A DNA stretch of 64,000 nt from Pseudomonas sp. H1h (GCF_000633255.1 NZ_AYMJ01000008.1:124001-188000), one strand, 5' to 3'. Numbered from the stretch's first letter, positions 1-11,021 are shown. Program-made: numbers and translations. Notes: generated from the sequence alone by a model not told the origin.

Positions 1-1
1 G

Positions 2-361
2 GTGGCGGTGCCACGGCTCAGTGTACTGGTGGTGGACGATGACTCGTTGGTGTTGACCAGCACCACGTTGTTGCTTGAAGACCTCGGCCATCGGGTGGTC
101 AGTGCAACCTCCGGAGCCAAGGCTCTGCAATTGTTCGATCAAGGCGAGGTCATCGACCTGTTGATCACGGACATGGCCATGCCGCAGATGAGCGGCGCGC
201 AACTGGCCCACGCGGTGCGTTTGCTCAAACCGGATCTGCCGATCATCCTGGCCACCGGATACGCCGAACGCCTGGAAGGCTTTGCGGCTCAGCTGCCGCG
301 TCTGCCCAAGCCGTTCACCCAACTCAATCTGGTGGAGATCATCGCCCAGTCGATGAAATGA
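2..361 (+). CDS. Receiver-domain protein, C-terminal part (left edge)
   Basis: The frame is open to the left edge, so the true N-terminus lies outside the window. The 119 visible residues form one CheY-like receiver domain: an acidic patch in VVDDD, a phospho-acceptor Asp in LLITDMAMPQMSG, and the conserved Lys in LPKPF near the end. No output domain follows before the stop. This is the usual arrangement at the C-terminus of a hybrid sensor kinase, where the receiver passes phosphate within the protein or to a phosphotransfer partner. A stand-alone CheY-like protein starting at the GTG at base 2 cannot be excluded, but it would begin almost flush with the first strand of the fold. Confidence 0.75.
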   Translation: MAVPRLSVLVVDDDSLVLTSTTLLLEDLGHRVVSATSGAKALQLFDQGEVIDLLITDMAMPQMSGAQLAHAVRLLKPDLPIILATGYAERLEGFAAQLPRLPKPFTQLNLVEIIAQSMK

Positions 362-429
362 ACGGGCCACACATCCGGCTGAACTAGTGCGTGACGGGGT
401 GCTTCTAAACACTTTCCCTGCCCCGGAGC

Positions 430-975
430 ATGCGTCCCTTGCCTCGCATCCTGACCCAGCCCACTGCCGAAGACGTACTGACCGAACACAACGCGAAAAT
501 GTTCGGCTCCCCCAAGGAACGGCTGGATTTCTATCGCAAGGAAATCCAGTACGAAACCAGCATTCTGGCCAACCGCACCGATGCCTATCTGGCGGCGCAA
601 TCGTTTCTGGTGATTGCCTTTGCGTCGTGCATGGCCAATCTCAATCCGGAATGGGGCAAGCTGTTCACCCTCGTCGTGCCGCCGTTTCTGGCGCTGCTCG
701 GGCTGCTCAGTTCGCTGAATGCCTGGCCGGGGATACGCGCGGCCTACGACATCATCGACCACTGGCACTACAAGCAAAGCGAGCTGTTGCGCAGCGAGCC
801 GATCATGGGCCTGGCCTACGACGAGTCGCCGCTGTTCAGTGAAATGGAGTCGAGCCACAAGGGCTATCGCAAATCGCTGTTGTTTTCGGTGCGCACACCG
901 TGGATTTTTGCCACGTTCTGGATGCTGCTCGGGATTTATGCGGTGTACATTCAGGTGACCAACCCCGGAGGCTGA
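430..975 (+). CDS. Small membrane protein of unknown function
   Basis: A 181-residue protein that I do not recognise. It starts at an ATG just after a GGAG ribosome site. The N-terminal ~65 residues are charged and probably cytoplasmic. Hydrophobic stretches follow around residues 55-70 and 75-95 (LFTLVVPPFLALLGLLSSL), and a last one near the C-terminus (TPWIFATFWMLLGIYAVYI). This suggests an inner-membrane protein with two or three segments and a loop rich in aromatic and charged residues (HWHYKQSELLRSE). It ends just before a strong hairpin terminator and probably forms a single-gene unit. No function can be assigned. Confidence 0.65.
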   Translation: MRPLPRILTQPTAEDVLTEHNAKMFGSPKERLDFYRKEIQYETSILANRTDAYLAAQSFLVIAFASCMANLNPEWGKLFTLVVPPFLALLGLLSSLNAWPGIRAAYDIIDHWHYKQSELLRSEPIMGLAYDESPLFSEMESSHKGYRKSLLFSVRTPWIFATFWMLLGIYAVYIQVTNPGG

Positions 976-987
976 TCGCCGGCCAAA

Positions 988-1021
988 GAAAAAGCCCGGA
1001 CTTTGCAGCCGGGCTTTTTCG
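988..1021. terminator. Bidirectional rho-independent terminator
   Basis: GAAAAAGCCCGG and CCGGGCTTTTTC form a perfect 12-bp stem around a 10-base loop. A-runs and T-runs flank it on both strands, so it can end the plus-strand membrane-protein gene and the convergent minus-strand gene. Confidence 0.9.
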
Positions 1022-1029
1022 TGTGCGGT

Positions 1030-1326
1030 TTATTCGACGGTTTCAAGCTGCCGACGCAATTCCTGCGAATGATGCGGCGACATTGGAATCGGCGGGAAGT
1101 CCTCGTTGAGAACGCACAAATGGTCGATAGCTTCCTCGAACTTCGCATCGGCTTTGCGGCGCAGCGCTCGATAGCGCTCAAATTGCTCGATATCCAGATT
1201 GTCCGCCTCCAACAGCTCGTGAGCCGTTCGGTTGAGGGTGTGGGCGTCTTCGAACAATTGACGATTGCGTTCCAGGGCCAAAGCCCTGCAAGCCTTGATT
1301 TGTGCAGGAGTCGAGCATTCTTTCAT
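1030..1326 (-). CDS. Conserved small hypothetical protein
   Basis: A 98-residue cytoplasmic protein starting MKECSTPAQ. The frame extends further upstream, but this ATG follows an AAGGTT stretch at suitable distance, and the upstream extension has low-complexity composition unlike the rest. The protein is rich in charged residues and predicted helical, with no membrane segment or known motif. It converges on the membrane-protein gene through the shared terminator. No function can be inferred. Confidence 0.6.
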   Translation of the reverse strand: MKECSTPAQIKACRALALERNRQLFEDAHTLNRTAHELLEADNLDIEQFERYRALRRKADAKFEEAIDHLCVLNEDFPPIPMSPHHSQELRRQLETVE

Positions 1327-1515
1327 GACCGTAACCTTGATATTTTCAAAGATTCCTTTGCATGGGCTGCAAGCCGCAGGGGAACCGAACCTGCCGGACC
1401 CCGCCGAGTGCATCCAGCGAGGGGTTATGGTTGTGACTGCCGGAATCTGCAGAGGGATCCATTTATTTTTAGAAGAAAGTTTGATGGGTTAACCCAACAA
1501 CATGCGCTGGAAAAA

Positions 1516-2859
1516 TCAGGTTTTTCGTTTTTGCCGTTGTTCGTAGCGGGCGAGGATTGGCTGAGTACTGATGCCGTGCAGCAAAATGCTCAGCGCCACC
1601 ACCGACAGCGTGATGTCGGTGCACAGCGTGGTGAGCGGGGCGCTGAGGCCATGGTTCAAGGCATAAAACAGGTAGAACAGACTGCCGATCCCGCGAATGC
1701 CGAACCAGCCGATCAACAGCCGCTGACGTGTGTCGAGCAGCGCGCCCCACGGCATCAGCGCAACGCATGCCGGACGCACCACACAAAACAGCACCGCGCC
1801 CACCAGCAGCGCCCGCCAGTCCCAATGTGCCACCAGCACCACGCCGAGCAGGGTCACCAGAAACACTTCCATCGCCCGTTCCACCAGACTGCCGAACGAC
1901 AGCATGTCGCCCATCATGATCCCGGCGGCGACCTGACTGCTTTCCAGTCGTTCGGTATCACCGTGTACAGCGTGCTGCGGTTCGATGTTCTGATGGCCCA
2001 CTACCGGCTGCACCAGATGTTCGGCAGGCGGCTGGCTGGCGCCCGTTGACTTCACCTCTTCCTGACGCAAGCCCAGGCCAGCGGCAAACACCGCCAGAAA
2101 CCCATAACCGCCGATGGCGTCCGCGCCGACGTAGGCCAGGGCAATCAGCGACAGTGCCAGGTAATCATTCGGGCTCAGCGTACTGTCGTCGTTACGGATG
2201 CGCAGCGAGAGTGTCACCCGACCAATGCCGCGTCCCATCCAGTACCCGGTCAGCAGTCCTGCGGGAACCGCCCATAACACACTGCGCAACACCCAGTCCT
2301 GCCACTCGCCGGGGCTGCCTTCGCCATGAATCAGCAACAACCCGAGAATCACGAACGGAAAGGCAATCCCGTCGTTCAATCCGGCTTCACCGGAAAGGCC
2401 AAAACGCACGCTGTCGACGTCCCGCGCATCGTTGACCTGCACCAGCGCGGCGAGCACCGGATCGGTCGGTGCCAGGATCGCGCCGATCAGCAGCGACGGC
2501 CCCCAAGCCCATTGCAGGCCCCAATGCAGTAACAGGCTGACCCCGGCGATGGTCAACACCATCACCGGCCCCGCCAGCCCGAATGCGATCCGCCAGCGCT
2601 TATCGCGCAGCGGCAGACGCAGCTTGAGTCCGCAGACGAACAGCGAAAACAGCACCGCGACTTCCGTCAGGTGCTCCATCCACACAGCAGCGTTTTCCAC
2701 CGACAGTTTCAGCAGATCGAGGCCGCTGGGGCCAATGCCGATCCCCAGCAACAGGCACACAGCCGAGGTGGTGACCGGCATCCAGCGCAGGTACGAAGAG
2801 GTCAGCGCGAGGGTCAGCAATACGGCACCGAGCACCGCGACCCAGATGACAAAGCTCAT
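1516..2859 (-). CDS. Cation/proton antiporter, CPA1/NhaP type
   Basis: A 447-residue polytopic membrane protein with about 12 hydrophobic segments. It carries the antiporter core motifs APTDPVLA (around residue 130) and SGEAGLNDG (around residue 156), which hold the ion-binding aspartates of the CPA1 family. Such proteins exchange Na+ or K+ for protons across the inner membrane and support pH and salt homeostasis. A hydrophilic stretch near residues 270-310 probably forms a cytoplasmic loop. The start lies only 6 bases after the stop of the upstream SDR gene, so the two are almost certainly co-transcribed, which fits a stress-linked unit. Which cation it carries cannot be told. Confidence 0.85.
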   Translation of the reverse strand: MSFVIWVAVLGAVLLTLALTSSYLRWMPVTTSAVCLLLGIGIGPSGLDLLKLSVENAAVWMEHLTEVAVLFSLFVCGLKLRLPLRDKRWRIAFGLAGPVMVLTIAGVSLLLHWGLQWAWGPSLLIGAILAPTDPVLAALVQVNDARDVDSVRFGLSGEAGLNDGIAFPFVILGLLLIHGEGSPGEWQDWVLRSVLWAVPAGLLTGYWMGRGIGRVTLSLRIRNDDSTLSPNDYLALSLIALAYVGADAIGGYGFLAVFAAGLGLRQEEVKSTGASQPPAEHLVQPVVGHQNIEPQHAVHGDTERLESSQVAAGIMMGDMLSFGSLVERAMEVFLVTLLGVVLVAHWDWRALLVGAVLFCVVRPACVALMPWGALLDTRQRLLIGWFGIRGIGSLFYLFYALNHGLSAPLTTLCTDITLSVVALSILLHGISTQPILARYEQRQKRKT

Positions 2860-2865
2860 GGTTGA

Positions 2866-3723
<858 letters not shown>

Positions 3724-3815
3724 CGCGGGTCTCCGAGGTCTCAGGGCTGGTATGGGCGGTTGACCCGGACGGTTTGCCGTGAGTTCGATCGGATGTTGGA
3801 TGACCGCAAAACCAA

Positions 3816-3905
3816 TGTGGGAGCGGGCTTGCTCGCGAAGGCGGTGTGTCGGTAAACGATGATGTCGCCTGACACACTGCTTTCGCGAGCAAGCCCGCTC
3901 CCACA
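3816..3905. repeat. REPIN-type inverted REP pair
   Basis: TGTGGGAGCGGGCTTGCTCGCGAA and its reverse complement face each other across about 40 bases. This is the typical paired REP of fluorescent pseudomonads. It sits between the SDR and C-S lyase genes. Confidence 0.9.
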
Positions 3906-3922
3906 AGGGATTATCTGAGGGG

Positions 3923-5077
3923 TCAGGTATTGCGGTGAGTCAGGGCACGCTCCATGCGGGTAATGCCTTCTTCGAGCAGCGAGCGCGGGCAGCCGAAGTT
4001 CAGGCGCACGAATTGCTGGTGTTGATCGCCGAAGTCGAGACCGGCGCTGAGGCCGACCTTGCCCTGTTCGAGGAAGAACTGCTGCGGGTTTTCCAGCTCC
4101 AGCGCCGAGCAATCGAGCCAAGCCAGGTACGTGCCCTGCGGCACATTGATGGTCACGCCCGGCAAGCGGCTGCGCACCGCATCCACCAGCCAGTCACGGT
4201 TGGCTTGCAGGTAGGTTTTCAGCTCGGCGAGCCACGGTGCGCCTTCACTGTAGGCGACGCGGGTCGCTTCCATGCCCAGCGGGTTGACGCTGTCGACCAT
4301 GCCGCAACGGGCGTGGTTGACGCGTTCACGCAGGGCAGCGTCCTGGATGATCATGAACGAGGTCTTGAGGCCGGCAATGTTGTAAGCCTTGCTGGCCGAC
4401 ATCAGGGTGATCGTGCGCTTGGCGATTTCCGGGCTCAGGGAGGCGGTCGGAATGTGCACGCGGCCGTCGAAGCACAGCTCGGCGTGGATCTCGTCGGAGA
4501 TGATCCAGGCGTCCTGTGCCGCGCAGATATCGGCTACGGCTTGCAGCTCTTCACGGCCGAACACCTTGCCGATCGGGTTGTGCGGGTTGCTCAGGAGCAG
4601 GGCGCCGCCACCGTTCAGCGCGTCGCGCAGGCTCTCCAGCGGGGTGGCGCAGGTGCCGTCGGCCTGGGCGACGAATTCCAGTTCGACCTTGTTCAGCCCC
4701 CAGTGGCCCGGCGCATGCCGCAGCGGCGGGTAGTTCGGCACTTGCACCACGACGTTCTGCTGCGGCTGCACCAGCGCTTTCAAAGCCATGTTGAAACCGG
4801 ACTCAACGCCTGGCAGGAAGATCAACTCCTGCGGTTTGACCTTCCAGGCGAACTTGTTCCACAAGTCGGCGACGATGGCCTCACGCAGGTTGTCCTGAGC
4901 CACGCTGTAACCCACCAGCGGGTGCAGCAAACGCTGCTGCAGAGCCTCGATGATCACCGGCGGCGCAGCGAAATCCATGTCAGCGACCCACATTGGCAAC
5001 ACATCGGCCGGGTAGCGGCTCCACTTGGTGCTGCCAGTGTTGTGGCGGTCGAATACCTGATCAAAATCGAAAGTCAT
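3923..5077 (-). CDS. MalY/PatB-type PLP C-S lyase
   Basis: A 384-residue fold-type I PLP enzyme that starts at the ATG of MTFDFDQVFDRHNTGSTKW. This opening, with the following PMWVADMDF, is characteristic of the MalY/PatB family. The cofactor-site motifs SNPHNPIG, ISDEIHAEL and SASKAYN (Schiff-base Lys) are intact, and a C-terminal Arg lies in FVRLNFGCPRS. Family members cleave cystathionine or cysteine S-conjugates to thiol, pyruvate and ammonia. The gene is isolated between two REP elements, so context does not narrow the substrate. Confidence 0.85.
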   Translation of the reverse strand: MTFDFDQVFDRHNTGSTKWSRYPADVLPMWVADMDFAAPPVIIEALQQRLLHPLVGYSVAQDNLREAIVADLWNKFAWKVKPQELIFLPGVESGFNMALKALVQPQQNVVVQVPNYPPLRHAPGHWGLNKVELEFVAQADGTCATPLESLRDALNGGGALLLSNPHNPIGKVFGREELQAVADICAAQDAWIISDEIHAELCFDGRVHIPTASLSPEIAKRTITLMSASKAYNIAGLKTSFMIIQDAALRERVNHARCGMVDSVNPLGMEATRVAYSEGAPWLAELKTYLQANRDWLVDAVRSRLPGVTINVPQGTYLAWLDCSALELENPQQFFLEQGKVGLSAGLDFGDQHQQFVRLNFGCPRSLLEEGITRMERALTHRNT

Positions 5078-5132
5078 GCGCGGTCTCGTGAAGGCGGGTT
5101 GTTCATGGCCGCCATGATAAGCCGCAACCCAT

Positions 5133-5220
5133 GCAGGAGCGAGCCTGCTCGCGATTGCGGTTTTAAATTCAACATTTGAGCAAGCTGACCCACCGCTATC
5201 GCAAGCAGGCTCATGCCTGC
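5133..5220. repeat. REP-like inverted pair, diverged
   Basis: GCAGGAGCGAGCCTGCTCGCGAT faces ATCGCAAGCAGGCTCATGCCTGC. It is a second REP family variant, less perfect than the GGGAGCGGGCTTGCTCGCGA class, in the 310-base gap ahead of fdnG. Confidence 0.75.
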
Positions 5221-5269
5221 AACGAGCGGTGTGAATACAGTTCCGACAAACGGCCGACGGTCGGTTTTC

Positions 5270-5366
5270 ACACAGAGTGTGTGGTCTTTGTCTACAGTGA
5301 AAAAGTCGGCAGCCTTTCTGCCGTCACCGTGTTTGTCCAGAAAAAACCCGGCACCAGTACCGGGTT
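5270..5366 (+). promoter_or_regulatory. fdnG leader with inverted repeats
   Basis: Upstream of fdnG are three dyads. ACACA-GAG-TGTGT (5270-5282) could be an operator. CGGCAG/CTGCCG (5307-5323) and AACCCGG/CCGGGTT (5345-5366) would form stem-loops in the mRNA leader just before the AGGAG ribosome site. Read on the minus strand, the last one ends in a T-run and looks like a terminator that would stop antisense transcription. No clear FNR/Anr box (TTGAT-N4-ATCAA) is seen. Confidence 0.4.
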
Positions 5367-5387
5367 CCACCTGATCAGGAGTGCACG

Positions 5388-8300
5388 ATGGATCTCAGCC
5401 GTCGTCAATTCTTCAAGGTCGCCGGTATCGGCCTTGCAGGCTCTAGCCTGGGCGCGTTGGGCATGGCCCCGACGCTGGCCTTCGCCGAGCAGGTGCGTCA
5501 CTTCAAGCTCGCCCACACCCATGAAACCCGCAACACCTGCCCGTATTGCTCGGTCGGTTGCGGATTGATCATGTACAGCCAGGGCGACGCCGCGAAGAAC
5601 GTCGCGCAAAATATCATCCACATCGAGGGCGACGCCGACCACCCGGTCAACCGCGGCACCCTGTGCCCGAAAGGCGCCGGCCTGCTGGACTTCATTCATA
5701 GCCCGGGCCGCCTGCAATACCCGCAGGTGCGCAAGCCCGGCAGCAGCGCATGGACCCGCGTCAGTTGGGACGAAGCGCTGGATCGCATTGCCGACCTGAT
5801 GAAGGCCGACCGCGACGCCAACTTCATCGAAAAGAACGCTACCGGGCAAACGGTGAACCGCTGGCTCACCACCGGGTTCCTCGCAGCGTCGGCAGCGTCC
5901 AACGAAGCGGGTTACATCACCCAGAAGGTGATTCGCAGTCTCGGCATGCTGGGGTTCGATAACCAGGCGCGTGTCTGACACGGCCCGACGGTGGCAAGTC
6001 TTGCCCCGACGTACGGCCGTGGTGCCATGACCAATACCTGGACCGATATCGCCAACGCGAATCTGATCCTGGTGATGGGTGGCAACGCAGCAGAAGCGCA
6101 TCCGTGCGGCTTCAAATGGGTGACCGAGGCCAAGGCGCACAACGCCGCCCGGCTGATCGTGGTCGACCCGCGTTTTACCCGGACCGCTTCGGTGGCCGAC
6201 TATTACGCGCCGATCCGCACCGGCACCGACATCGCCTTCATGGGCGGGCTGATCAATTACCTGCTGACCGAGGACAAGATCCAGCACGAATACGTGCGCA
6301 ATTACACCGACGTCTCGTTCATCGTCAAGGCCGGCTATGGCTTTGAAGACGGTATTTTCAGCGGCTACGACGCGGCCAAGCGCATCTATACCGATAAGTC
6401 CGGCTGGGGTTACGAGCTGGGTGAGGATGGTTTTGCCAAGGTCGACCCGACCCTGCAGGACCCGCGCTGCGTCTATCAACTGATGAAGCAGCATTACAGC
6501 CGTTACAACATTGATCTGGCGAGCCAGATCTGCGGCATGCCGGTCGATGCCATGCAGAAAATCTGGGATGAGATTGCCACGTGCTCCACGCCCGGCAAGA
6601 CCATGACTATTCTCTATGCCCTGGGCTGGACGCAACACTCGATCGGCGCGCAGATCATTCGCAGCGCGGCGATGGTGCAATTGCTGCTGGGCAACGTCGG
6701 CATGCCGGGCGGCGGCGTCAACGCCTTGCGCGGGCACTCGAACATTCAAGGCCTGACCGACCTCGGGTTGTTGTCGAACTCGCTGCCGGGTTACCTGACC
6801 CTGGGCAGCGATGCCGAGCAGGACTACAACGGCTTCATCAAAAAACGCACGCAGATGCCGTTGCGTCCGGGGCAATTGTCCTACTGGCAGAACTACAGCA
6901 AATTCCACGTCAGCCTGATGAAGTCGTGGTACGGCGCCAACGCCACGTTTGAGAACAACTGGAATTACGACTATCTGCCGAAGCTCGACATCCCCAACTA
7001 CGACGTCCTGAAGATGTTCGACCTGATGAGCCAGGGCAAGGTCAACGGCTACATGTGCCAAGGGTTTAACCCGATCGCCGCGCTGCCGGACAAGAACCGG
7101 GTGATGGGCGCACTGGCCAAACTCAAATGGCTGGTGGTGATGGACCCGCTGGCCACCGAAACCTCGGAGTTCTGGCAAAACGTCGGGCCGTACAACGACG
7201 TGAAAAGCGCCGAGATCCAGACTGAAGTCATTCGGCTGCCGACCACCTGCTTTGCCGAGGAGGACGGCTCGCTGGTCAACAGCAGCCGCTGGCTGCAATG
7301 GCACTGGAAAGGTGCCGACGGCCCGGGCGAAGCGCAGACCGACATCCGCATCATGAGCGAGCTGTTCCTGCGCCTGCGCAAACGTTATCAGGCCGAGGGC
7401 GGCAAATTCGCCGATCCGCTGCTGAAACTGTCGTGGCCGTACAAGATTCCGGATGAGCCATCGCCGGAGGAGCTGGCCAAGGAAATCAACGGCAGCGCCA
7501 TGGTCGACTTCACCGACGCCAGCGGTGCGGCGGTCAAGGCCGGCTCGCAACTGGCAGCGTTCGCGCAGCTCAAGGACGATGGCAGCACCGCGTCCGGTTG
7601 CTGGATCTTCGCCGGCAGCTGGACCGAGGCCGGCAACCAGATGGCCCGACGCGACAACGCCGACCCGTACGGCATGCACCAGCACCTGGGCTGGGCCTGG
7701 GCGTGGCCGGCCAATCGGCGGATCCTCTACAACCGTGCATCGGCGGATGTCTCGGGCAAACCGTGGGATCCGAAAAAACGCCTCGTATGGTGGAACGGCA
7801 AGGCCTGGGGCGGCACCGACGTGCCGGACTACAAGGCCGATGTGCCACCGGAAGCCGGGATGAACCCGTTCATCATGAACCCCGAAGGCGTGGCGCGGTT
7901 CTTCGCCGTCGACAAGATGAACGAAGGGCCATTCCCCGAACATTACGAGCCGTTTGAAACGCCGATCGGCATCAACCCGCTGCACCCGCAAAACAAGAAA
8001 GCCACCAGCAACCCGGCGGCGCGGATCTTCGATTCGGTCTGGGAAAGCCTCGGCGAAGCCAAGGACTTCCCGTACGCCGGCACCAGTTACCGGCTGACCG
8101 AGCACTTCCACTTCTGGAGCAAGCATTGCAAGTTGAATGCGATTGCCCAGCCCGAGCAGTTCGTCGAGATCGGCGAAGTGTTGGCGAAGGAGAAGGGCAT
8201 TGCGGCCGGGGATCGGGTGCGGGTCAGCTGCAAGCGCGGGTTCATCGAGGCGGTCGCGGTGGTGACCAAACGCATCCGGCCGCTGCAGGTCAACGGTCAG

Positions 8301-8453
8301 GTGGTGCATCAGATCGGTATCCCGTTGCACTGGGGGTTCACCGGTCAGACGCGACACGGTTACCTGACCAACACCTTGGTGCCGTTTCTCGGCGATGGCA
8401 ACACACAGACCCCGGAATCCAAGTCATTCCTGGTCAACGTGGAGAAGCTCTGA
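5388..8453 (+). CDS. fdnG: Selenocysteine-containing formate dehydrogenase, alpha subunit
   Basis: The large catalytic subunit of a membrane-bound, periplasmic formate dehydrogenase. It oxidises formate at a molybdopterin-guanine-dinucleotide centre. The two open frames 5388-5978 and 5991-8453 are one gene. The UGA at 5976-5978 sits in DNQARV-U-HGPTVASLAPT, the active-site context of E. coli FdnG, so residue 197 is selenocysteine. Total length is 1021 residues. The N-terminus has a twin-arginine signal (SRRQFFK, cleavage near AFA-EQ). Cys51, Cys54, Cys58 and Cys93 (CPYCSVGC...LCPKG) bind a 4Fe-4S cluster. A good AGGAG site precedes the ATG. It heads the fdnGHI-fdhE operon, and the Sec machinery follows directly. 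Confidence 0.97.
5976..6012 (+). promoter_or_regulatory. Sec UGA codon and bacterial SECIS element
   Basis: Immediately after UGA 5976-5978, the bases GGCAAGUCUUGCC (5993-6005) form a short stem with an AGUCU loop. The flanking GGCCCGACGG and CCCGACGUACGGCC can extend it. Size, distance from the UGA and loop sequence agree with the E. coli fdhF/fdnG SECIS bound by SelB. Confidence 0.9.
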
Positions 8454-8467
8454 TGGAGAATCTATAG

Positions 8468-9403
8468 ATGGCCAGCCAAGACATCATTGCCCGCTCGGCC
8501 ACCACCACGGTGCCGCCCTCGGTGAGGAATCAGCAGGAAGTCGCCAAGCTGATCGATACCACCAAATGCATCGGTTGCAAGGCCTGCCAGGTTGCCTGCT
8601 CGGAATGGAACGAGCTGCGCGACGAGGTCCGCCACAACCATGGCACCTACGACAACCCGCAAGACCTGAGCGCAGAAACCTGGACCTTGATGCGCTTCAC
8701 CGAACACGAAACCGACGCCGGCAATCTGGAGTGGCTGATCCGCAAGGACGGCTGCATGCATTGCGCCGAGCCGGGTTGTCTGGCGGCCTGCCCCAGTCCC
8801 GGGGCGATCATCAAGCATGCCAATGGCATCGTCGATTTCGATCAGGACCACTGCATCGGCTGCGGCTATTGCATCACCGGTTGCCCGTTCAACATTCCGC
8901 GGATTTCGCAGAAGGATCACAAGGCCTACAAATGCACCTTGTGTTCGGACCGGGTGGCGGTGGGGCTGGAACCGGCTTGCGTGAAAACCTGCCCCACCGG
9001 GGCGATTGTCTTCGGCAGCAAGGAAGACATGAAGGAACACGCCGCCGAACGCATCGTCGACCTGAAAAGCCGTGGCTTCGACAACGCCGGTCTGTACGAC
9101 CCGCCAGGCGTCGGCGGCACCCATGTGATGTACGTGTTGCACCACGCCGACACGCCGAAGATCTACGCCAACCTGCCGCAGGACCCGAGCATCAGTCCGT
9201 TGGTGGGCTTGTGGAAAGGCATCAGCAAACCGCTGGGCCTGCTGGCGATGGGCGCGGCGGTGCTGGCCGGATTCTTCCACTACGTGCGGATCGGGCCGAA
9301 CCGCACCGAAGAAGATGACCATCCCGCGCCGCCGGACACTTCGGTGCACGTTGTTGATCCGGCGGTGCACACCTTCGATCCACGCGGGGAGGACCGGCCA
9401 TGA
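8468..9403 (+). CDS. fdnH: Formate dehydrogenase iron-sulfur (beta) subunit
   Basis: A 311-residue electron-transfer subunit that carries electrons from the molybdenum subunit to cytochrome b. Four ferredoxin-type clusters are visible as cysteine groups: [11 protein letters not shown] (residues 34-44), [27 protein letters not shown] and CTLCSDRV...CVKTCP. A single C-terminal membrane segment ([17 protein letters not shown], about residues 260-277) anchors it to the periplasmic side. There is no signal peptide, consistent with export in complex with the Tat-bearing alpha subunit. It starts 14 bases after fdnG and overlaps fdnI by 4 bases (ATGA). Confidence 0.95.
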   Translation: MASQDIIARSATTTVPPSVRNQQEVAKLIDTTKCIGCKACQVACSEWNELRDEVRHNHGTYDNPQDLSAETWTLMRFTEHETDAGNLEWLIRKDGCMHCAEPGCLAACPSPGAIIKHANGIVDFDQDHCIGCGYCITGCPFNIPRISQKDHKAYKCTLCSDRVAVGLEPACVKTCPTGAIVFGSKEDMKEHAAERIVDLKSRGFDNAGLYDPPGVGGTHVMYVLHHADTPKIYANLPQDPSISPLVGLWKGISKPLGLLAMGAAVLAGFFHYVRIGPNRTEEDDHPAPPDTSVHVVDPAVHTFDPRGEDRP

Positions 9404-10065
9404 GCAACAAGACGATTCTGCGTTACACCGCCAACCAGCGCACCAATCACTGGTTGGTGGCGATTCTGTTCTTCATGGCCGGGCTGTCGGGGCTGGCGTT
9501 GTTTCATCCGTCGATGTTCTGGCTGACCAACCTGTTCGGTGGCGGGCCGTGGACGCGGATTCTGCACCCGTTCATGGGCGTGTTGATGTTTGTGCTGTTC
9601 CTTGGCCTGGTCTTCCGCTTCTGGCGCTCGAATTTCTTTATCGACAACGACTGGAAGTGGATGCGCCGCATTGATCGGGTGTTGGTCAACGATGAAGAAA
9701 GCGTGCCGCCAGTGGGCAAGTACAACGCCGGGCAGAAGATGCTGTTCTGGACTTTACTGCTGTGCATGCTCGGGTTGCTGTTGACCGGGCTGGTGATCTG
9801 GCGCGCGTATTTCAGTGCGTATTTCGGCATCACCGTGATCCGTTGGGCGATGCTTCTGCATGCGCTGGCCGGGTTTGTGCTGATCCTCAGCATCATCGTT
9901 CACATCTACGCCGGCCTGTGGATCAAGGGCTCGGTGGACGCGATGCTGCATGGCTGGGTCAGCCGTGCCTGGGCGAAGAAACACCACGAACTCTGGTACC
10001 GCGAAATCACCCGCGATGAACGTAATCCGGACGTGCCGGTACGACCGATCACCAAAAAGGGCTGA
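9400..10065 (+). CDS. fdnI: Formate dehydrogenase cytochrome b556 (gamma) subunit
   Basis: A 221-residue membrane protein with four hydrophobic segments. Histidines suitable for ligating two b hemes are present ([37 protein letters not shown]). It passes electrons from FdnH to quinone. Its start overlaps the fdnH stop (ATGA), which indicates translational coupling. The length equals the family's usual ~215 residues. Confidence 0.95.
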   Translation: MSNKTILRYTANQRTNHWLVAILFFMAGLSGLALFHPSMFWLTNLFGGGPWTRILHPFMGVLMFVLFLGLVFRFWRSNFFIDNDWKWMRRIDRVLVNDEESVPPVGKYNAGQKMLFWTLLLCMLGLLLTGLVIWRAYFSAYFGITVIRWAMLLHALAGFVLILSIIVHIYAGLWIKGSVDAMLHGWVSRAWAKKHHELWYREITRDERNPDVPVRPITKKG

Positions 10066-10068
10066 CCT

Positions 10069-10995
10069 TTGGCAACCATTCTTGAACCCGGGGAAATCGA
10101 AGCGGCGGCCAGTTCGCCGCCGTTTCTGCACCTGCCACCGCACAACCTGTTCACCTTGCGCGCGCAACGTCTGGAGCAATTGGCCCAAGGGCATGCGCTG
10201 GCTGACTACCTGCGTCTGATCGCCGGGTTGTGCCGGGTGCAGCAGCAGGTTTTCGACGATCCACCGCTGACGGCGCCGTTTGATCAGCAAAGGATTGAAG
10301 CCTGTCAGCAACATGGCTTGCCGCCGTTCGCCGCCGATACGCTGGTGCGTGAAGAGGGTTGGCAGGCTTATCTCGGCGCTTTGCTAAAACGCTATGAGCC
10401 GGTTGAACAGCCCGCCGTTGTTGATGCGCTGAATACGCTGCAGGGCGCAAGTTCGGGCCAGTTGCGCGCATGGGCGGTGGCCTTGGTCAGCGGCCAGTAC
10501 TCGATGGTGCCGGCGCAACTGGTGCCGTTTCTCGGCGCCGGGCTGCAAGTGGCCTGGAGTCACTGGCTGCTCAGCGCACCCAACCTGCAACTGAAACCCG
10601 GTGACAGCCTCAGCCAATGCCCGGGTTGTGGTTCACCGGCGATGGCCGGGGTGATCCGCCATCGCGGCAAACACAACGGCCTGCGTTATCTGGTGTGTTC
10701 GCTGTGCGCCTGCGAATGGCACGTGGTGCGGGTCAAGTGCGTGTATTGCGAGTCGAGCAAAGGCCTCGATTACCTGAGCCTTGAAGATGATCGGCATGCA
10801 GCCAATCAGGCGCCGATTCGGGCGGAGGTCTGCCCAGGCTGTAACAGTTATCTGAAACTGCTGTATCTGGAAAACGATGCCGACGGCGAAGCACTGTCGG
10901 CGGACCTCACCAGCCTGCTGCTCGACATGCGTCTGGCGCAGGATGGATATCAGCGTCTGGCACCGAATCTGTTACTGGCGCCGGGAGACGAATGA
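10069..10995 (+). CDS. fdhE: Formate dehydrogenase accessory protein FdhE
   Basis: A 308-residue cytoplasmic protein needed for maturation of formate dehydrogenase. It carries four CxxC pairs in its C-terminal half: C184/C187 (CPGC), C210/C213, C224/C227 (CVYC) and C255/C258 (CPGC). These rubredoxin-like knuckles are characteristic of the family. A TTG three bases after the fdnI stop is the only plausible start, with AAAAAGG 8-14 bases upstream. This gives the usual family length. It is the last gene of the fdn operon before a REPIN-containing gap. Confidence 0.92.
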   Translation: MATILEPGEIEAAASSPPFLHLPPHNLFTLRAQRLEQLAQGHALADYLRLIAGLCRVQQQVFDDPPLTAPFDQQRIEACQQHGLPPFAADTLVREEGWQAYLGALLKRYEPVEQPAVVDALNTLQGASSGQLRAWAVALVSGQYSMVPAQLVPFLGAGLQVAWSHWLLSAPNLQLKPGDSLSQCPGCGSPAMAGVIRHRGKHNGLRYLVCSLCACEWHVVRVKCVYCESSKGLDYLSLEDDRHAANQAPIRAEVCPGCNSYLKLLYLENDADGEALSADLTSLLLDMRLAQDGYQRLAPNLLLAPGDE

Positions 10996-11021
10996 CCAGA
11001 ACGTCTACACTCCTGAAAACT

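Noticed and set aside
3816..3905. CRISPR repeat or transposon end
   Set aside because: There is a single inverted pair with no regular spacers and no transposase; the sequence is a standard Pseudomonas REP.
5976..5978. Stop codon or frameshift splitting fdnG into two genes
   Set aside because: The frame continues without shift, the context equals the known selenocysteine site, a SECIS hairpin follows, and the Sec machinery is encoded next door.
5292..8357. 1021-codon open frame on the minus strand across fdnG
   Set aside because: It is the antisense shadow of a GC-rich gene. It has no ribosome site or known domain, while the plus strand encodes a complete, motif-rich FdnG.
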